Shown in pieces: positions 53,976-62,353 of a stretch of DNA of 64,000 bases (its first letter is position 1; each line of letters opens with the position of its first letter). The position numbers and the translations under genes are program-made. The notes under the pieces were generated by a model that was not told where the DNA came from, made no database searches, and saw only the letters and a program-made list of their open reading frames with translations. The stretch comes from Bacteriovorax sp. BAL6_X (GTDB lineage Bacteria; Bdellovibrionota; Bacteriovoracia; Bacteriovoracales; Bacteriovoracaceae), in the NCBI RefSeq assembly GCF_000443995.1, contig NZ_AUMC01000008.1, forward strand, positions 213,910 to 277,909, in the 5' to 3' direction.

Positions 53976-55113
53976 TAGTACTTAATATTGTATCGAGAAA
54001 ATTGTGCAATTCATACACTTTTGTGCCCGTCTTTAAGTTTTGTTGAAGTGTTTCTTTACTAAGCGCCCTTTCGTGCTCATAACTTAAAACATTAATGGAC
54101 TTAATAACACAAGGATATGTTTCGTATAGCTTTAGAGTGGATTTGATCTGTGCCTCTCTTCCAGAAGAAAAACTTATCAGAACATCATATAGCTCTTGTC
54201 CTTGGCAATCTGAAATACTTTTTAATAATTCCTTATGGCCAAGTTGATTGTGAGCTCCAACAAAAACAAAATCTCTACCTTCAATACTCAAACGATCCCA
54301 ACGTCCAGGTGTTACAGGCCACTCTATTTTAGAAATACCTTCTTCATCGAGTTTTCTCCCAGTCGACTCCTGATAGAGAGCAATTGCCATTTGTCTATTC
54401 TTCTCAAAGTAAGCTAACTGTTTTTGTTGTGTGACAGAAGTTAAAGCAATATCATCACGACCACACCATTGAGATAGAATATCTTTTAGAAAAGTTTGCT
54501 CTACATTTTCAAGTAGCTTTCCACCCATACGTGTTATACCGTATTTCTCAAATAAAATTTCTTTTAAAGTACTCCCCAAGATTTCTGTATGATCTAGGCC
54601 AATAGAAGTTATTGCAGCAACTGGCCTTGTAAAAATATTTGTTGCATCGAAACGTCCACCGAGGCCAACTTCGAGAATGACGAAATCAGTTTCATGCTTA
54701 AGAGAAAATTTTATGAAAAGCACAAATAAGGCTTCATAAAAAGAGAGTTTAAGATCTTTGATAACTTCTTCATGCTCATTAAGTAACTCAGTTAACTCCT
54801 CAATAGAAATATTCTTTTCATTTATTTTAAATCGTTCAGTAATTGAAAGAACATGAGGAGAAGTCCACAAGCAGCTTGTGAAACCTGCTCTCTTATATAG
54901 ATAGCTTAAACTATGGCAAGTCTCACCCTTTCCATTTGTTCCACCGACTATAATAACCTTAGATCGCGACTCAATGACACGTCTATCATGGACAAGATAA
55001 TCTCTGATGTGATCAAGTTTTGGTCTAAAACTCTCCTTACCACATAGTTGAGTTAGACGTGTAAGAAACGTGCTTTCAAGTTTTTGACAATGGAAAGTAT
55101 CTATATTATTCAC
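53842..55113 (-). CDS. folC: Folylpolyglutamate/dihydrofolate synthase
   Basis: 423 aa. Mur-ligase type ATP-binding motif GGTNGKGETCHSL, then LWTSPHVLSITERFKIN, VGLGGRFDATNIF and SIGLDHTEILG, followed by a C-terminal domain ending ILVVGSYYFIA, the usual motif near the end. FolC adds glutamate to dihydropteroate and folates. Its last 134 bases are shared with the start of lptD in another frame. Confidence 0.95.
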   Translation of the reverse strand: MNNIDTFHCQKLESTFLTRLTQLCGKESFRPKLDHIRDYLVHDRRVIESRSKVIIVGGTNGKGETCHSLSYLYKRAGFTSCLWTSPHVLSITERFKINEKNISIEELTELLNEHEEVIKDLKLSFYEALFVLFIKFSLKHETDFVILEVGLGGRFDATNIFTRPVAAITSIGLDHTEILGSTLKEILFEKYGITRMGGKLLENVEQTFLKDILSQWCGRDDIALTSVTQQKQLAYFEKNRQMAIALYQESTGRKLDEEGISKIEWPVTPGRWDRLSIEGRDFVFVGAHNQLGHKELLKSISDCQGQELYDVLISFSSGREAQIKSTLKLYETYPCVIKSINVLSYEHERALSKETLQQNLKTGTKVYELHNFLDTILSTNEEIDAKKQSNIESLRSGSNKILVVGSYYFIACMQKYLRSKFSK

Positions 55114-55159
55114 GGCAAGAGATATCTCACGAAAATAAATTTTTGACTATAAAAATCTC

Positions 55160-55927
55160 TTAAAACTTATAGGACTTATTTTCCGAATTAAGAATATTAA
55201 TGCGGCCATCTTTATTAATAGCAGCAATTTCTTTCGTTAGCTGATCTAAGAAATTTGGCTTTAGATGCCCCAAGAATATAGGAATATCCTTAGGCATCTT
55301 TTTAACTTCAAGGCCCATCGTCTCGGCCGTATGATGACGACTGTCTATCGCTAATTGAAGGAGTGAATTAGGAAAGCTCACTTCTGAAAAGATAGCTTTG
55401 ATATTATTAATAGATTTGGCCTTTTCCCAGATAGCATCCGTTGGGCCCGTGTCTTGTGTAAAGATGATTGCACTATCATCCTTTTCAATAATAAAGCCGA
55501 GAGAGCCAGCAAAGTGATTAACTTTGATTGCATGAACAGTATACTCACCAATCTTTTTTGTTTCTCCACTTTCAATATTAGAAAACTTTAAGGTAGGATC
55601 ACTTTTGGTTGGAAGTTTTGTAAAGTCGGGCCAAATCTCATCATTGAGTAAATGTTTTTGAATACTTGATTGTACTTCATTGGAAGTCCAAATATAGAAC
55701 GGATAACCTTTTAAACCAAAGCAATTATCGGCCAGAAAGGCCAAATCAGAAATATGATCGAGATGAGAATGTGAAATAAGAATATTATCTATCTCTGTTT
55801 GTTCTTTTACACTTATACCTGTTGCTACAGATCCTGCATCAATTAATAATTTATCATCCACTAAGTACGATGTTGCTCGACACTGTGGAGAGACTCCACC
55901 GTGGCCTCCAATGACTTTAACGATCAT
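55160..55927 (-). CDS. Metallo-beta-lactamase-fold hydrolase, class II cyclic-nucleotide phosphodiesterase-like
   Basis: 255 aa. ISHSHLDHISDL contains the metal site His53, His55, Asp57, His58 and matches the class II phosphodiesterase signature H-x-H-L-D-H. Later ligands: HFAGS, TQDTGPT and GHLKP. The likely reaction is hydrolysis of 3',5'-cyclic nucleotides, but other metal-dependent hydrolases of this fold remain possible. Cyclic-nucleotide control would make sense in a predator with life-cycle switching, but that is inference. Confidence 0.82.
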   Translation of the reverse strand: MIVKVIGGHGGVSPQCRATSYLVDDKLLIDAGSVATGISVKEQTEIDNILISHSHLDHISDLAFLADNCFGLKGYPFYIWTSNEVQSSIQKHLLNDEIWPDFTKLPTKSDPTLKFSNIESGETKKIGEYTVHAIKVNHFAGSLGFIIEKDDSAIIFTQDTGPTDAIWEKAKSINNIKAIFSEVSFPNSLLQLAIDSRHHTAETMGLEVKKMPKDIPIFLGHLKPNFLDQLTKEIAAINKDGRINILNSENKSYKF

Positions 55928-56000
55928 TCTAACTCCAATTTATTTAATTTTAACTTGGATTAGAAATTTTTACTAGCAATAAGACACTGGAAAAAAAGGA

Positions 56001-56819
56001 TTATTTAGAAGTAAGCCCTTGATAAATATCTTGTGTCTTTCGATTAGTAATTTTTGCTAGTAGTTTTGCGAGATTTTTTGGTGTCTGTTTCCCAAGGTAG
56101 TTCTGCGCTAGCTTCTCAATCTCCTCATTTGTAGTATTACTTGCCCCTTCTAACTTAGGCCATGAGATTACAAGAACAAATTCTCCTTTAGTATTAATCA
56201 TCTCTTCTTTAAAGTCCTTGGCATAAAAGCGAACGCACTCCTCAAACTTCTTTGTCAGCTCTCGGCAAACACTTACTTGTGCCTCAGGAAACTCTTGCGA
56301 TAACTGCTTAAGTGTTCCATGAACACGATGAGGAGATTCAAAGAAGAGAGATGTTACATTTGCTTGATAAGCTTGGCGAAATTTTGTTGAGATTTCGCCT
56401 TTTTTTCGAGGTAAGAACCCATAGAAGCAGAATGGATTTGGTGCCATTCCACTTAATTCAAGAGCTACAGTAACTGCACTTGGTCCTGCGACAGAAGTAA
56501 CTTCGCCGCCTTCTTTAAGAAGCTCTTTCACTAAAATATGTCCAGGATCAGAGATAATCGGACTCCCAGCATCTGAAACAAGGATTGGCATTTGTGCTGC
56601 CTTAATTAGTTCTAGAAAATAAGGCAGGCTGTCTTGAGAGTGATCGTTGAATGAAACAACTTTCAAATTCGAGCGCTCTATTTCTAGTTTTGATAAAAGA
56701 GATCGAAAAACACGAGTATCTTCAGCAAGAACAAGATCACAACTTGCAAATACTTGACGCATATTCTCAGTTATATCTCCAAGGTTTCCTATTGGTGTTG
56801 TTACGAGTGTTAGTCTCAA
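56001..56819 (-). CDS. rsmI: 16S rRNA 2'-O-methyltransferase RsmI
   Basis: 272 aa. Tetrapyrrole-methylase fold: LTLVTTPIGNLGDITENM at the start, LAEDTRVFRSLLSKL, LVSDAGSPIISDPGHILV and GFLPRKKGE, all typical of RsmI, which methylates C1402 of 16S rRNA. Divergent from the STAS gene with about 130 bases between. Confidence 0.95.
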   Translation of the reverse strand: MRLTLVTTPIGNLGDITENMRQVFASCDLVLAEDTRVFRSLLSKLEIERSNLKVVSFNDHSQDSLPYFLELIKAAQMPILVSDAGSPIISDPGHILVKELLKEGGEVTSVAGPSAVTVALELSGMAPNPFCFYGFLPRKKGEISTKFRQAYQANVTSLFFESPHRVHGTLKQLSQEFPEAQVSVCRELTKKFEECVRFYAKDFKEEMINTKGEFVLVISWPKLEGASNTTNEEIEKLAQNYLGKQTPKNLAKLLAKITNRKTQDIYQGLTSK

Positions 56820-56950
56820 GTTTAATCCTAATTGTTAATGATTCTCTTTATTTATAACTTACATAAGAAATAACTTCCATCTAAAATCCTAGTGCGCCAT
56901 GCGTTATAATTAATATCAGATGCTGTTATTTTGTAGAAGAAGGAGTTTAA

Positions 56951-57334
56951 ATGACAATGCAAGCAAGAGTACGTACTGATTCAACAGGAAATATCACTGT
57001 TCATATCGAAGGTGGAATGGATTATGAAAATATCATTCCTCTTAAGCAGGAGTTAGCAACTATCACTAACACTCATCCTACTTCACTAATCACTCTTGAC
57101 CTAACGGCCCTTAACTTTGTTGGCTCATCTGGAATAGGTGTATTTGTTGATACAATTAAAGCCTTAAACAAAAGACGTGATCAAGTTAGGCTTTCTAATG
57201 TTGCTCCTGAGTTTTTAAAAGTTTTTAAAATCTACAATTTCGACGCAATGGAAATCCTAATTAACGAATTCGAAACTGACGATACAGAACTTTCACAATT
57301 CTACGGTCAGAAGAAGCGTACTTTTCAGAACTGA
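56951..57334 (+). CDS. STAS-domain anti-anti-sigma factor-like protein
   Basis: 127 aa. Full-length single STAS domain: LITLDLTALNFVGSSGIGVFVDTIKAL with the phosphorylatable Ser59 in GSSG. Such proteins release a sigma factor or regulate a partner after dephosphorylation by an Rsb-type phosphatase. No anti-sigma kinase or sigma factor is adjacent. A GAAGGAG ribosome binding site precedes the ATG; TATAAT is at 56905-56910. Confidence 0.92.
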   Translation: MTMQARVRTDSTGNITVHIEGGMDYENIIPLKQELATITNTHPTSLITLDLTALNFVGSSGIGVFVDTIKALNKRRDQVRLSNVAPEFLKVFKIYNFDAMEILINEFETDDTELSQFYGQKKRTFQN

Positions 57335-57795
57335 TAATTTAAAAGATTCACATAAAAATCTTGGCCTGGGCGTTCTTGTTTAAAACCAATTTCGGCCGGG
57401 CCTTCTAAAGAGAAGCCGTCCTGATTAACTGATCCTTGATAATTATACCCACCGCCTTGAAAGCGCGAATCCTGATAAGGACTATCATTGGTATCAGGGT
57501 AATAATAATTTTCCTGACTTGGTTGCATACGATTATTCTTTCTATACTCGTGACTACCAACAATATAACCACCAAAGATTAAGCCAGCATAAAGTCCAAG
57601 AGATGCACCAATCGCAACAGAGCGGCCAGAAGAACCGAATGCCATTGCAGCAGTTCCAAGAAGCGCCCCACCAACAGTTCCATATCCTGCATTTAATGCG
57701 ACAATTTTCACACGAGGATCCATGTCTGCTTTAGCTTGAAAGCTAGTAAAAGTTGTTGAAATAAAAAGAGTAATTAAGAATAATTTTTTAACCAT
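57325..57795 (-). CDS. Secreted glycine-rich protein, 156 aa
   Basis: ATG at 57795 (MVKKLFLITLFISTTFTSFQAKA) gives a clean signal peptide; a longer reading from 57864 does not. A hydrophobic Gly/Ala-rich part (GTVGGALLGTAAMAFGSSGRSVAIGASLGLY...) looks like a glycine-zipper membrane-associated segment, and the C-terminal half is Tyr/Gln/Asn-rich. No family recognised. Its stop overlaps the STAS stop by 10 bases in convergent orientation. Confidence 0.72.
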   Translation of the reverse strand: MVKKLFLITLFISTTFTSFQAKADMDPRVKIVALNAGYGTVGGALLGTAAMAFGSSGRSVAIGASLGLYAGLIFGGYIVGSHEYRKNNRMQPSQENYYYPDTNDSPYQDSRFQGGGYNYQGSVNQDGFSLEGPAEIGFKQERPGQDFYVNLLNYQF

Positions 57796-57842
57796 ATGAA
57801 AATTGTAAAAGAAGGCCTCGTTCGATGCAAGGTAAATGTTGT

Positions 57843-58130
57843 TCAAACTAGCGACACTGTGCACGATATTTCAAAGTATGAAGAGATAAAATGAGCGCTA
57901 TTTAACAATCTTTGCTTCTGAGTGTTAGTCATGAAGCCACTGGACTTTACTTCAAAAAGCCTAATTATAAACTCTCCATTATACTTATAGATCCCAGCAA
58001 TATCTACTTGGCCACATCCCAGACGGCGCAGCATCGTAGGACAAATCAAAAGAGGAACAGATTCGCCGTGAACAATGCGAGATTTTTCAATCTCTAATGA
58101 GATACCTTTAACGATTTTCTTGCGTGACAA
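57843..58130 (-). CDS. YraN/UPF0102-like nuclease-fold protein
   Basis: 95 aa. The core GQVDIAGIYKYNGEFIIRLFEVKSS...QKQRLLNSAHFIS matches the D-x(n)-ExK active site of the YraN PD-(D/E)xK fold, where the usual GEIDLIARD reads GQVDIAG. It overlaps rnhB by 23 bases, the usual neighbour of yraN in many genomes. Activity is uncharacterised in the family; it is on the short side. Confidence 0.75.
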   Translation of the reverse strand: MSRKKIVKGISLEIEKSRIVHGESVPLLICPTMLRRLGCGQVDIAGIYKYNGEFIIRLFEVKSSGFMTNTQKQRLLNSAHFISSYFEISCTVSLV

Positions 58131-58770
58131 ATTCTTTTACCCCTTTAAATGATTTACGATGAATCGGGGTAATACCATATTCTTGAATGGCATTGCGATG
58201 GACGGCGGTAGGATATCCAGCATTTTTTTCAAATCCGTAATGAGGATATTTCTTAGCTTCTTTAATCATAATGTGATCACGACATACTTTCGCAATGATT
58301 GACGCCAAACCTATTAGTGACGACTTTGAGTCACCTTTAATGATTGGGTGAATTTCTTTAATTCTCTTAGATGAAAATGGAAACTTCCCATCTACTAGAA
58401 CTACAGATTTTGAATCACAAAGAAGACTGTGGCAGCTTTTTTTCATCCCTAGTAAGCTTGCTTGAAAAATATTAAGCTCATCAATTTTCTTAGGAGTAAC
58501 CTTCTCAACACTATACTCGAATAATTCATGTTCATTTTTTTTCAAAAATTTTTGAACACCTAATTGATCAAGGATGCTCTCCATCTTCTTCAGTGTTAAC
58601 TTCTTAGAGTCAGTAACTCCTACTGACTTAAGTGTTTCAATTAGAATATCTAAGTTAGCTATCGATACCTTAACTGCACATGTAACAACAGGTCCTGCAA
58701 GAGGGCCTCTGCCAACTTCATCAGTTGCTAAGATAAATTTATGATTTGTAATAAATTGGTTTTCAAACAT
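58108..58770 (-). CDS. rnhB: Ribonuclease HII
   Basis: 220 aa. ATDEVGRGPLAGPVVTCAV with the first catalytic Asp-Glu pair, VGVTDSKKL and the RCxRDHIMIKEAKKYPHYGFEKNAGYPTAVH-like C-terminal segment are typical. It cleaves RNA-DNA hybrids, including single ribonucleotides. Separated from rplS by a terminator-like hairpin. Confidence 0.96.
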   Translation of the reverse strand: MFENQFITNHKFILATDEVGRGPLAGPVVTCAVKVSIANLDILIETLKSVGVTDSKKLTLKKMESILDQLGVQKFLKKNEHELFEYSVEKVTPKKIDELNIFQASLLGMKKSCHSLLCDSKSVVLVDGKFPFSSKRIKEIHPIIKGDSKSSLIGLASIIAKVCRDHIMIKEAKKYPHYGFEKNAGYPTAVHRNAIQEYGITPIHRKSFKGVKEFVTQENR

Positions 58771-58775
58771 AGCTT

Positions 58776-58806
58776 AAAAAAGAAGGCCCACTATAAAGCG
58801 GGCCTC
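58776..58806 (-). terminator. Terminator between rplS and rnhB
   Basis: GGCCC (58785-58789) pairs with GGGCC (58800-58804) with flanking pairs, and on the leftward strand CTTTTTTAAGC follows. It should limit rnhB expression compared with rplS. Confidence 0.7.
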
Positions 58807-58831
58807 TTTATGACTTAAATAGTTTTTTAAA

Positions 58832-59194
58832 TTACTTTCTATCGTAGTCAATTGCGATACGTGCAGATTTACCTGAACGATCTCTTAGGTAGTAAAGCTT
58901 AGATCTTCTAGATTTACCTCTTTGAACGATCTCAATCTTTTCTACGTTTGGTGAATGGAATGGGAATACCCTTTCAACACCAATTCCAGAAGAAACTTTT
59001 CTAACTCTGAAGTGACCAGTAAGTTTTCCAGCTTCTTTCATTGCAATAACTACACCTTGGAAAATCTGAATACGAGATTTTTGACCTTCAGTGATTCTTG
59101 CGTGAACAGCAACAGTATCCCCAGTTTTAAAAGTTGGGAAAGACTCTACATTTGCGTTCTTGTAATTTTCATTTACAACGTCTACTAAATTCAT
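58832..59194 (-). CDS. rplS: 50S ribosomal protein L19
   Basis: 120 aa, usual length. [32 protein letters not shown] and [35 protein letters not shown] are diagnostic. L19 is at the 30S-50S interface. The gene lies 67 bases after the SPOUT methyltransferase gene; few GGCC tetramers, as expected for a highly expressed gene. Confidence 0.98.
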   Translation of the reverse strand: MNLVDVVNENYKNANVESFPTFKTGDTVAVHARITEGQKSRIQIFQGVVIAMKEAGKLTGHFRVRKVSSGIGVERVFPFHSPNVEKIEIVQRGKSRRSKLYYLRDRSGKSARIAIDYDRK

Positions 59195-59261
59195 TACGAA
59201 CTCCTACAATAACGTTTTGAACTTCTCAGAGGACCAACACAGTGTTGTTCTTAAGTAAATT

Positions 59262-59843
59262 CTATTTCAAAGTCTTAGAGGCACTATTCAGTCGATCTAA
59301 ATAGATGGCAACTGCCGAGCGAACAGACAAATGATTATATCCATCTGCGCTTCCACCAAAAATTGGTTCAAGCGCGAAATGTGCCCGTTCGAGTACTTGT
59401 GCGTGAAGACCCCATCCTGTACCAAATAACAGGAAGATAGGCTTTTTGTCAAGGCGCGCATTATTGATCAGGTCGGTTTCTACACCGTTATTTGAGTCAA
59501 AATTCGCTCCCGTAACACAAACTAAAGGCTCAACGCCTTCTATCTCCTTGATTTTATTAATTCCTTCTTCAACTGAATTTACTAGACGCGCAATTGCAAG
59601 TGCATCCTGACGATCAGGATTATAAACACCAGCATCATCCTCTTCCCAGTGCCCGAGGATTCTGTTAACTAATTTATGTTGGGCCTCAAGTGGCGTCACA
59701 ATAAAATAGTTCTTAATTCCAAATGTACGACAGCTTCTAGCAATATCGTGAATATCAAGATTAGTTACAGAAGTCGTAACAATATCATCTCTTTTATTTT
59801 TAATTGGGTGGTGTACTAATCCTAGATAAATATTATCTTTCAT
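59262..59843 (-). CDS. SPOUT-type RNA methyltransferase
   Basis: 193 aa. Resembles the family of RNA methyltransferases found beside or fused to TrmD: YLGLVHHPIKNKRDDIVTTSVTNLDIHDIARS, VCVTGANFD, LLFGTGWGLH and LSVRSAVAIYLDRL are typical of the alpha/beta-knot. Position in the rimM-trmD-rplS block supports an rRNA or tRNA target. The exact modification is not known to me. Confidence 0.88.
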   Translation of the reverse strand: MKDNIYLGLVHHPIKNKRDDIVTTSVTNLDIHDIARSCRTFGIKNYFIVTPLEAQHKLVNRILGHWEEDDAGVYNPDRQDALAIARLVNSVEEGINKIKEIEGVEPLVCVTGANFDSNNGVETDLINNARLDKKPIFLLFGTGWGLHAQVLERAHFALEPIFGGSADGYNHLSVRSAVAIYLDRLNSASKTLK

Positions 59844-59857
59844 TTTTAAGTATATCC

Positions 59858-60580
59858 TTAATCTTTATTTCTCATATAGGCTTTATATAAATCTGGCCTA
59901 TACTTCTTTGTGTATTCTAGTTTTTTACTGTGATTAAATTCATCAATCAATTTATGATTTCCCTCTAACAATACATCAGGAACCTTCATATTATTAAATT
60001 CGGCAGGTCTGGTATAAACCGGTCCTTCAATTAGTCCATCCTCAAAAGAATCAAGAATTGCACTATCTTCATTTCCAAGTGCTTTTGGTAAAAATCTCAT
60101 CATGGCATCAATAATAGTCATGACGGCCAACTCTCCACCAGATAGAACATAATCCCCTAGCGAGATCACTTTTGTTACATACTGAGATATGAAGCGCTCA
60201 TCAATTCCTTCATAGCGGCCACAGATAAAAACATATTGCTTGTTATTCTGTTGAAAGTCTTTGGCCAATTCTTTTGCTTCTTCATTATTAAAAACGGCCC
60301 CACGAGGAGAAGTATATATAATCTCCAATTGAGACTTATCAAGCGATTGAGTTTTAAGAATATGGCCAATTCCACGCTCTAGCACATCAGCGCGAATAAC
60401 CATACCTGGCCCTCCACCATATGGTGCACCATCAACGCCTTTAAAACTTTTTGGTGAAAAATCACCCAGGTAAAGCGTATTAAACTCAACTTCATTCCCC
60501 AGAAACTTACCAATTACACCACTATCTTTGAAGGCGGCAAAGAACTCTGGAAATAATGTTAAAACCCAAACTTTTTTCAT
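59858..60580 (-). CDS. trmD: tRNA (guanine-37-N1)-methyltransferase
   Basis: 240 aa from the ATG at 60580 (MKKVWVLTLFPEFF), which overlaps the rimM stop as TAATG; a longer frame to 60604 is unlikely. GGGPGMVIRADVLERGI, FICGRYEGIDERFI and the knot segment ISLGDYVLSGGELAVMTIIDA are diagnostic. TrmD methylates G37 of tRNAs. Confidence 0.97.
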   Translation of the reverse strand: MKKVWVLTLFPEFFAAFKDSGVIGKFLGNEVEFNTLYLGDFSPKSFKGVDGAPYGGGPGMVIRADVLERGIGHILKTQSLDKSQLEIIYTSPRGAVFNNEEAKELAKDFQQNNKQYVFICGRYEGIDERFISQYVTKVISLGDYVLSGGELAVMTIIDAMMRFLPKALGNEDSAILDSFEDGLIEGPVYTRPAEFNNMKVPDVLLEGNHKLIDEFNHSKKLEYTKKYRPDLYKAYMRNKD

Positions 60581-61113
60581 TACATAAGATGTGGAATATA
60601 GCACTCCACACGATTCTCTTCTAAATTAACTAACTTAACAAAATGATCAACAAATGGGATATCCACATGCTTTCCATTTACTTTCGTAACGAGAACAATA
60701 TGGGCCCCATTATCAAAATACTTCACAACCTTGCCCACAACATCTTCCTTCTCTAGGTCATAGACATCTAAACCCACAATATCCGACATATAAAATTCGT
60801 CTTCTTCTTCAATATCTGGAAAAATATCACGACTAACATAGATTTCAAAAGGAAGCATTTCTTCAGTAATATTGCGATTATCAACACCACTTAGATATGC
60901 GATGACTTTATTACCAAAAGAAATTGTTTTAATTTCTTTTTCTTCACCATCTTTACTAATTTTACTTCCACTTAGCGGTATGGCCATAAACTTCGAGCCA
61001 TTTCCAAGAACACTATTAACCTTATTTTCAAGGTTAAATACAAACGCTCCCTTAATTCCGTGGGGTCTAGTTGCTGTACCAAGTAAAACCATATTTTCTA
61101 AATTTTTCTTCAT
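60580..61113 (-). CDS. rimM: Ribosome maturation factor RimM
   Basis: 177 aa. MVLLGTATRPHGIKGAFVFN and the C-terminal PRC-barrel (DEFYMSDIVGLDVYDLEKEDVVGKV... GKHVDIPFVDHFVKLVNLEENRVEC) are clear. RimM assists 30S maturation by binding S19. First gene of the leftward block; rpsP, the usual upstream neighbour, is absent. A TATAAT is at 61149-61154 on this strand. Confidence 0.96.
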   Translation of the reverse strand: MKKNLENMVLLGTATRPHGIKGAFVFNLENKVNSVLGNGSKFMAIPLSGSKISKDGEEKEIKTISFGNKVIAYLSGVDNRNITEEMLPFEIYVSRDIFPDIEEEDEFYMSDIVGLDVYDLEKEDVVGKVVKYFDNGAHIVLVTKVNGKHVDIPFVDHFVKLVNLEENRVECYIPHLM

Positions 61114-61172
61114 GATGCCTTATACCATGCCCTCTTCATTAAATCATCATTATATTTTTTCGGGTATTTAAC

Positions 61173-61201
61173 TTGCCATATTTATTAGCTATCGCTTTAA
61201 T
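61173..61201 (+). promoter_or_regulatory. Promoter of the porin gene
   Basis: TTGCCA (61173-61178) and TTTAAT (61196-61201) are 17 bases apart; start near 61208, then GGAGAG ribosome binding site and ATG at 61236. Confidence 0.55.
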
Positions 61202-61235
61202 ATTTATATTAGATTATTTATTCATGGAGAGAATT

Positions 61236-62273
61236 ATGAGAAAACTAATGACAGTTGCAGCTTCTCTAGTTGCAATTCCAACAATCGCGGCGACAGCAAC
61301 AATTGATGCGCCAACAATTTATGGAAAATTAAACAGAGTTGCACTTTACACTGACAACGAAGACTCAAACAGAACTTCTTTTTCAGGCTTTGTTGACGTA
61401 GATTCTTCAGAGTCTAGACTTGGAGCTAAAGGAAAATGGGGTGTTGAAGGGATTGAAGGTACTTACGTACTAGAGATGGGACTTAACTCAACTAAAGGGA
61501 ATGCTGGTAACGACTACAGAATCAGAATGAGACAAGCAGCAATTGGAGCAAAGACATCATTTGGTACATTCAAAATGGGTCAAACATATACTCCACTTGA
61601 TTATGTCATGCTTAAGTCTGATCCACTAAGCTCAACAGTAGCTTCAATGGCAGGTTCTGACACAAGTGCAAGAATTGACGGTGCAGCTTCAGGTGGACTT
61701 GGCTTTAGATACCGTGCAAGAACAGACATGTTCTCATATGAAACACCAAGCATGGGTGGACTAACAATTGCTCTTTCAACAGATCGTGGAAACGGAAATG
61801 ATAACGATCCAGCAGCGAACTACGGTGATACTCACTACTCAGGTCTAGTTAGATACCAAAGAAAAATGGAAAAGGTAGACCTAGACGTTTACGCTGGCTA
61901 TGACCAATGGGCAAGTGGAGCAACTGAAGATAGCAACTATACTTTAGCTGGTGTTAACCTAGGAATGGGAAGCTTCAAGATCAACCTTGGTTATAGTATT
62001 GAAAATAATGATACAACTGCAGCTGATAACGAAATCAATCGTATCCTTGCAGGTATCACTTATATGCTAAACAAGAATGTTTTCTCTGTTACTTATCAAA
62101 ATCGTGACGAGAAAGACCTTAATAATGACTACACTCAAATTGCAGCTCACTATAGATATATGTTTAATAAGAATATTGACTTCAATATCACTTACCTAAC
62201 ATATGAAGTTGATGCTGGTGCAACTCAAAATGATGCATCAATGGCAGCAGCTGGTGTTCAATTAAAGTTCTAA
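61236..62273 (+). CDS. General porin-like outer-membrane protein
   Basis: 345 aa from the ATG at 61236, chosen for its GGAGAG site and signal peptide (MRKLMTVAASLVAIPTIAA). The mature protein starts TATIDAPTIYGKLNRVALYTDN, the standard opening of gram-negative porins, continues with LGAKGKWGVEGIEGTYVLEMGLN, RMRQAAIGAKTSFGTFKMGQTYTP and ends in VQLKF with a C-terminal Phe. It should form a trimeric beta-barrel for diffusion of small solutes. In predators such porins have been discussed as possible prey-derived or self-made pores; nothing here decides. Followed by a strong terminator. Confidence 0.92.
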   Translation: MRKLMTVAASLVAIPTIAATATIDAPTIYGKLNRVALYTDNEDSNRTSFSGFVDVDSSESRLGAKGKWGVEGIEGTYVLEMGLNSTKGNAGNDYRIRMRQAAIGAKTSFGTFKMGQTYTPLDYVMLKSDPLSSTVASMAGSDTSARIDGAASGGLGFRYRARTDMFSYETPSMGGLTIALSTDRGNGNDNDPAANYGDTHYSGLVRYQRKMEKVDLDVYAGYDQWASGATEDSNYTLAGVNLGMGSFKINLGYSIENNDTTAADNEINRILAGITYMLNKNVFSVTYQNRDEKDLNNDYTQIAAHYRYMFNKNIDFNITYLTYEVDAGATQNDASMAAAGVQLKF

Positions 62274-62297
62274 TTTTTTAAATTAGCCAAATACTTT

Positions 62298-62328
62298 AAG
62301 GCCCACACAAAGTGGGCCTTTCTTTTTC
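62298..62328 (+). terminator. Terminator after the porin gene
   Basis: AAGGCCCAC (62298-62306) and GTGGGCCTT (62312-62320), followed by TCTTTTT. Confidence 0.9.
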
Positions 62329-62341
62329 ACAAAAATATCAC

Positions 62342-62347
62342 TATAAT
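62342..62347 (+). promoter_or_regulatory. TATAAT box directly before the GT9 gene
   Basis: TATAAT only 7 bases upstream of the ATG at 62354. Transcription would start at or next to the ATG, and no ribosome binding site is seen, so the message may be leaderless. Confidence 0.45.
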
Positions 62348-62353
62348 AGCCAA

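Noticed and set aside
57796..57864. Longer N-terminus for the glycine-rich secreted protein
   Set aside because: The added residues would put the signal peptide in the middle; the ATG at 57795 starts it cleanly.
61173..61235. Earlier TTG start of the porin
   Set aside because: It coincides with the -35 of the predicted promoter; the ATG at 61236 has a good ribosome site and signal peptide.
62312..62353. Earlier GTG start of the GT9 gene
   Set aside because: It falls within the terminator stem of the porin gene and has no ribosome binding site.
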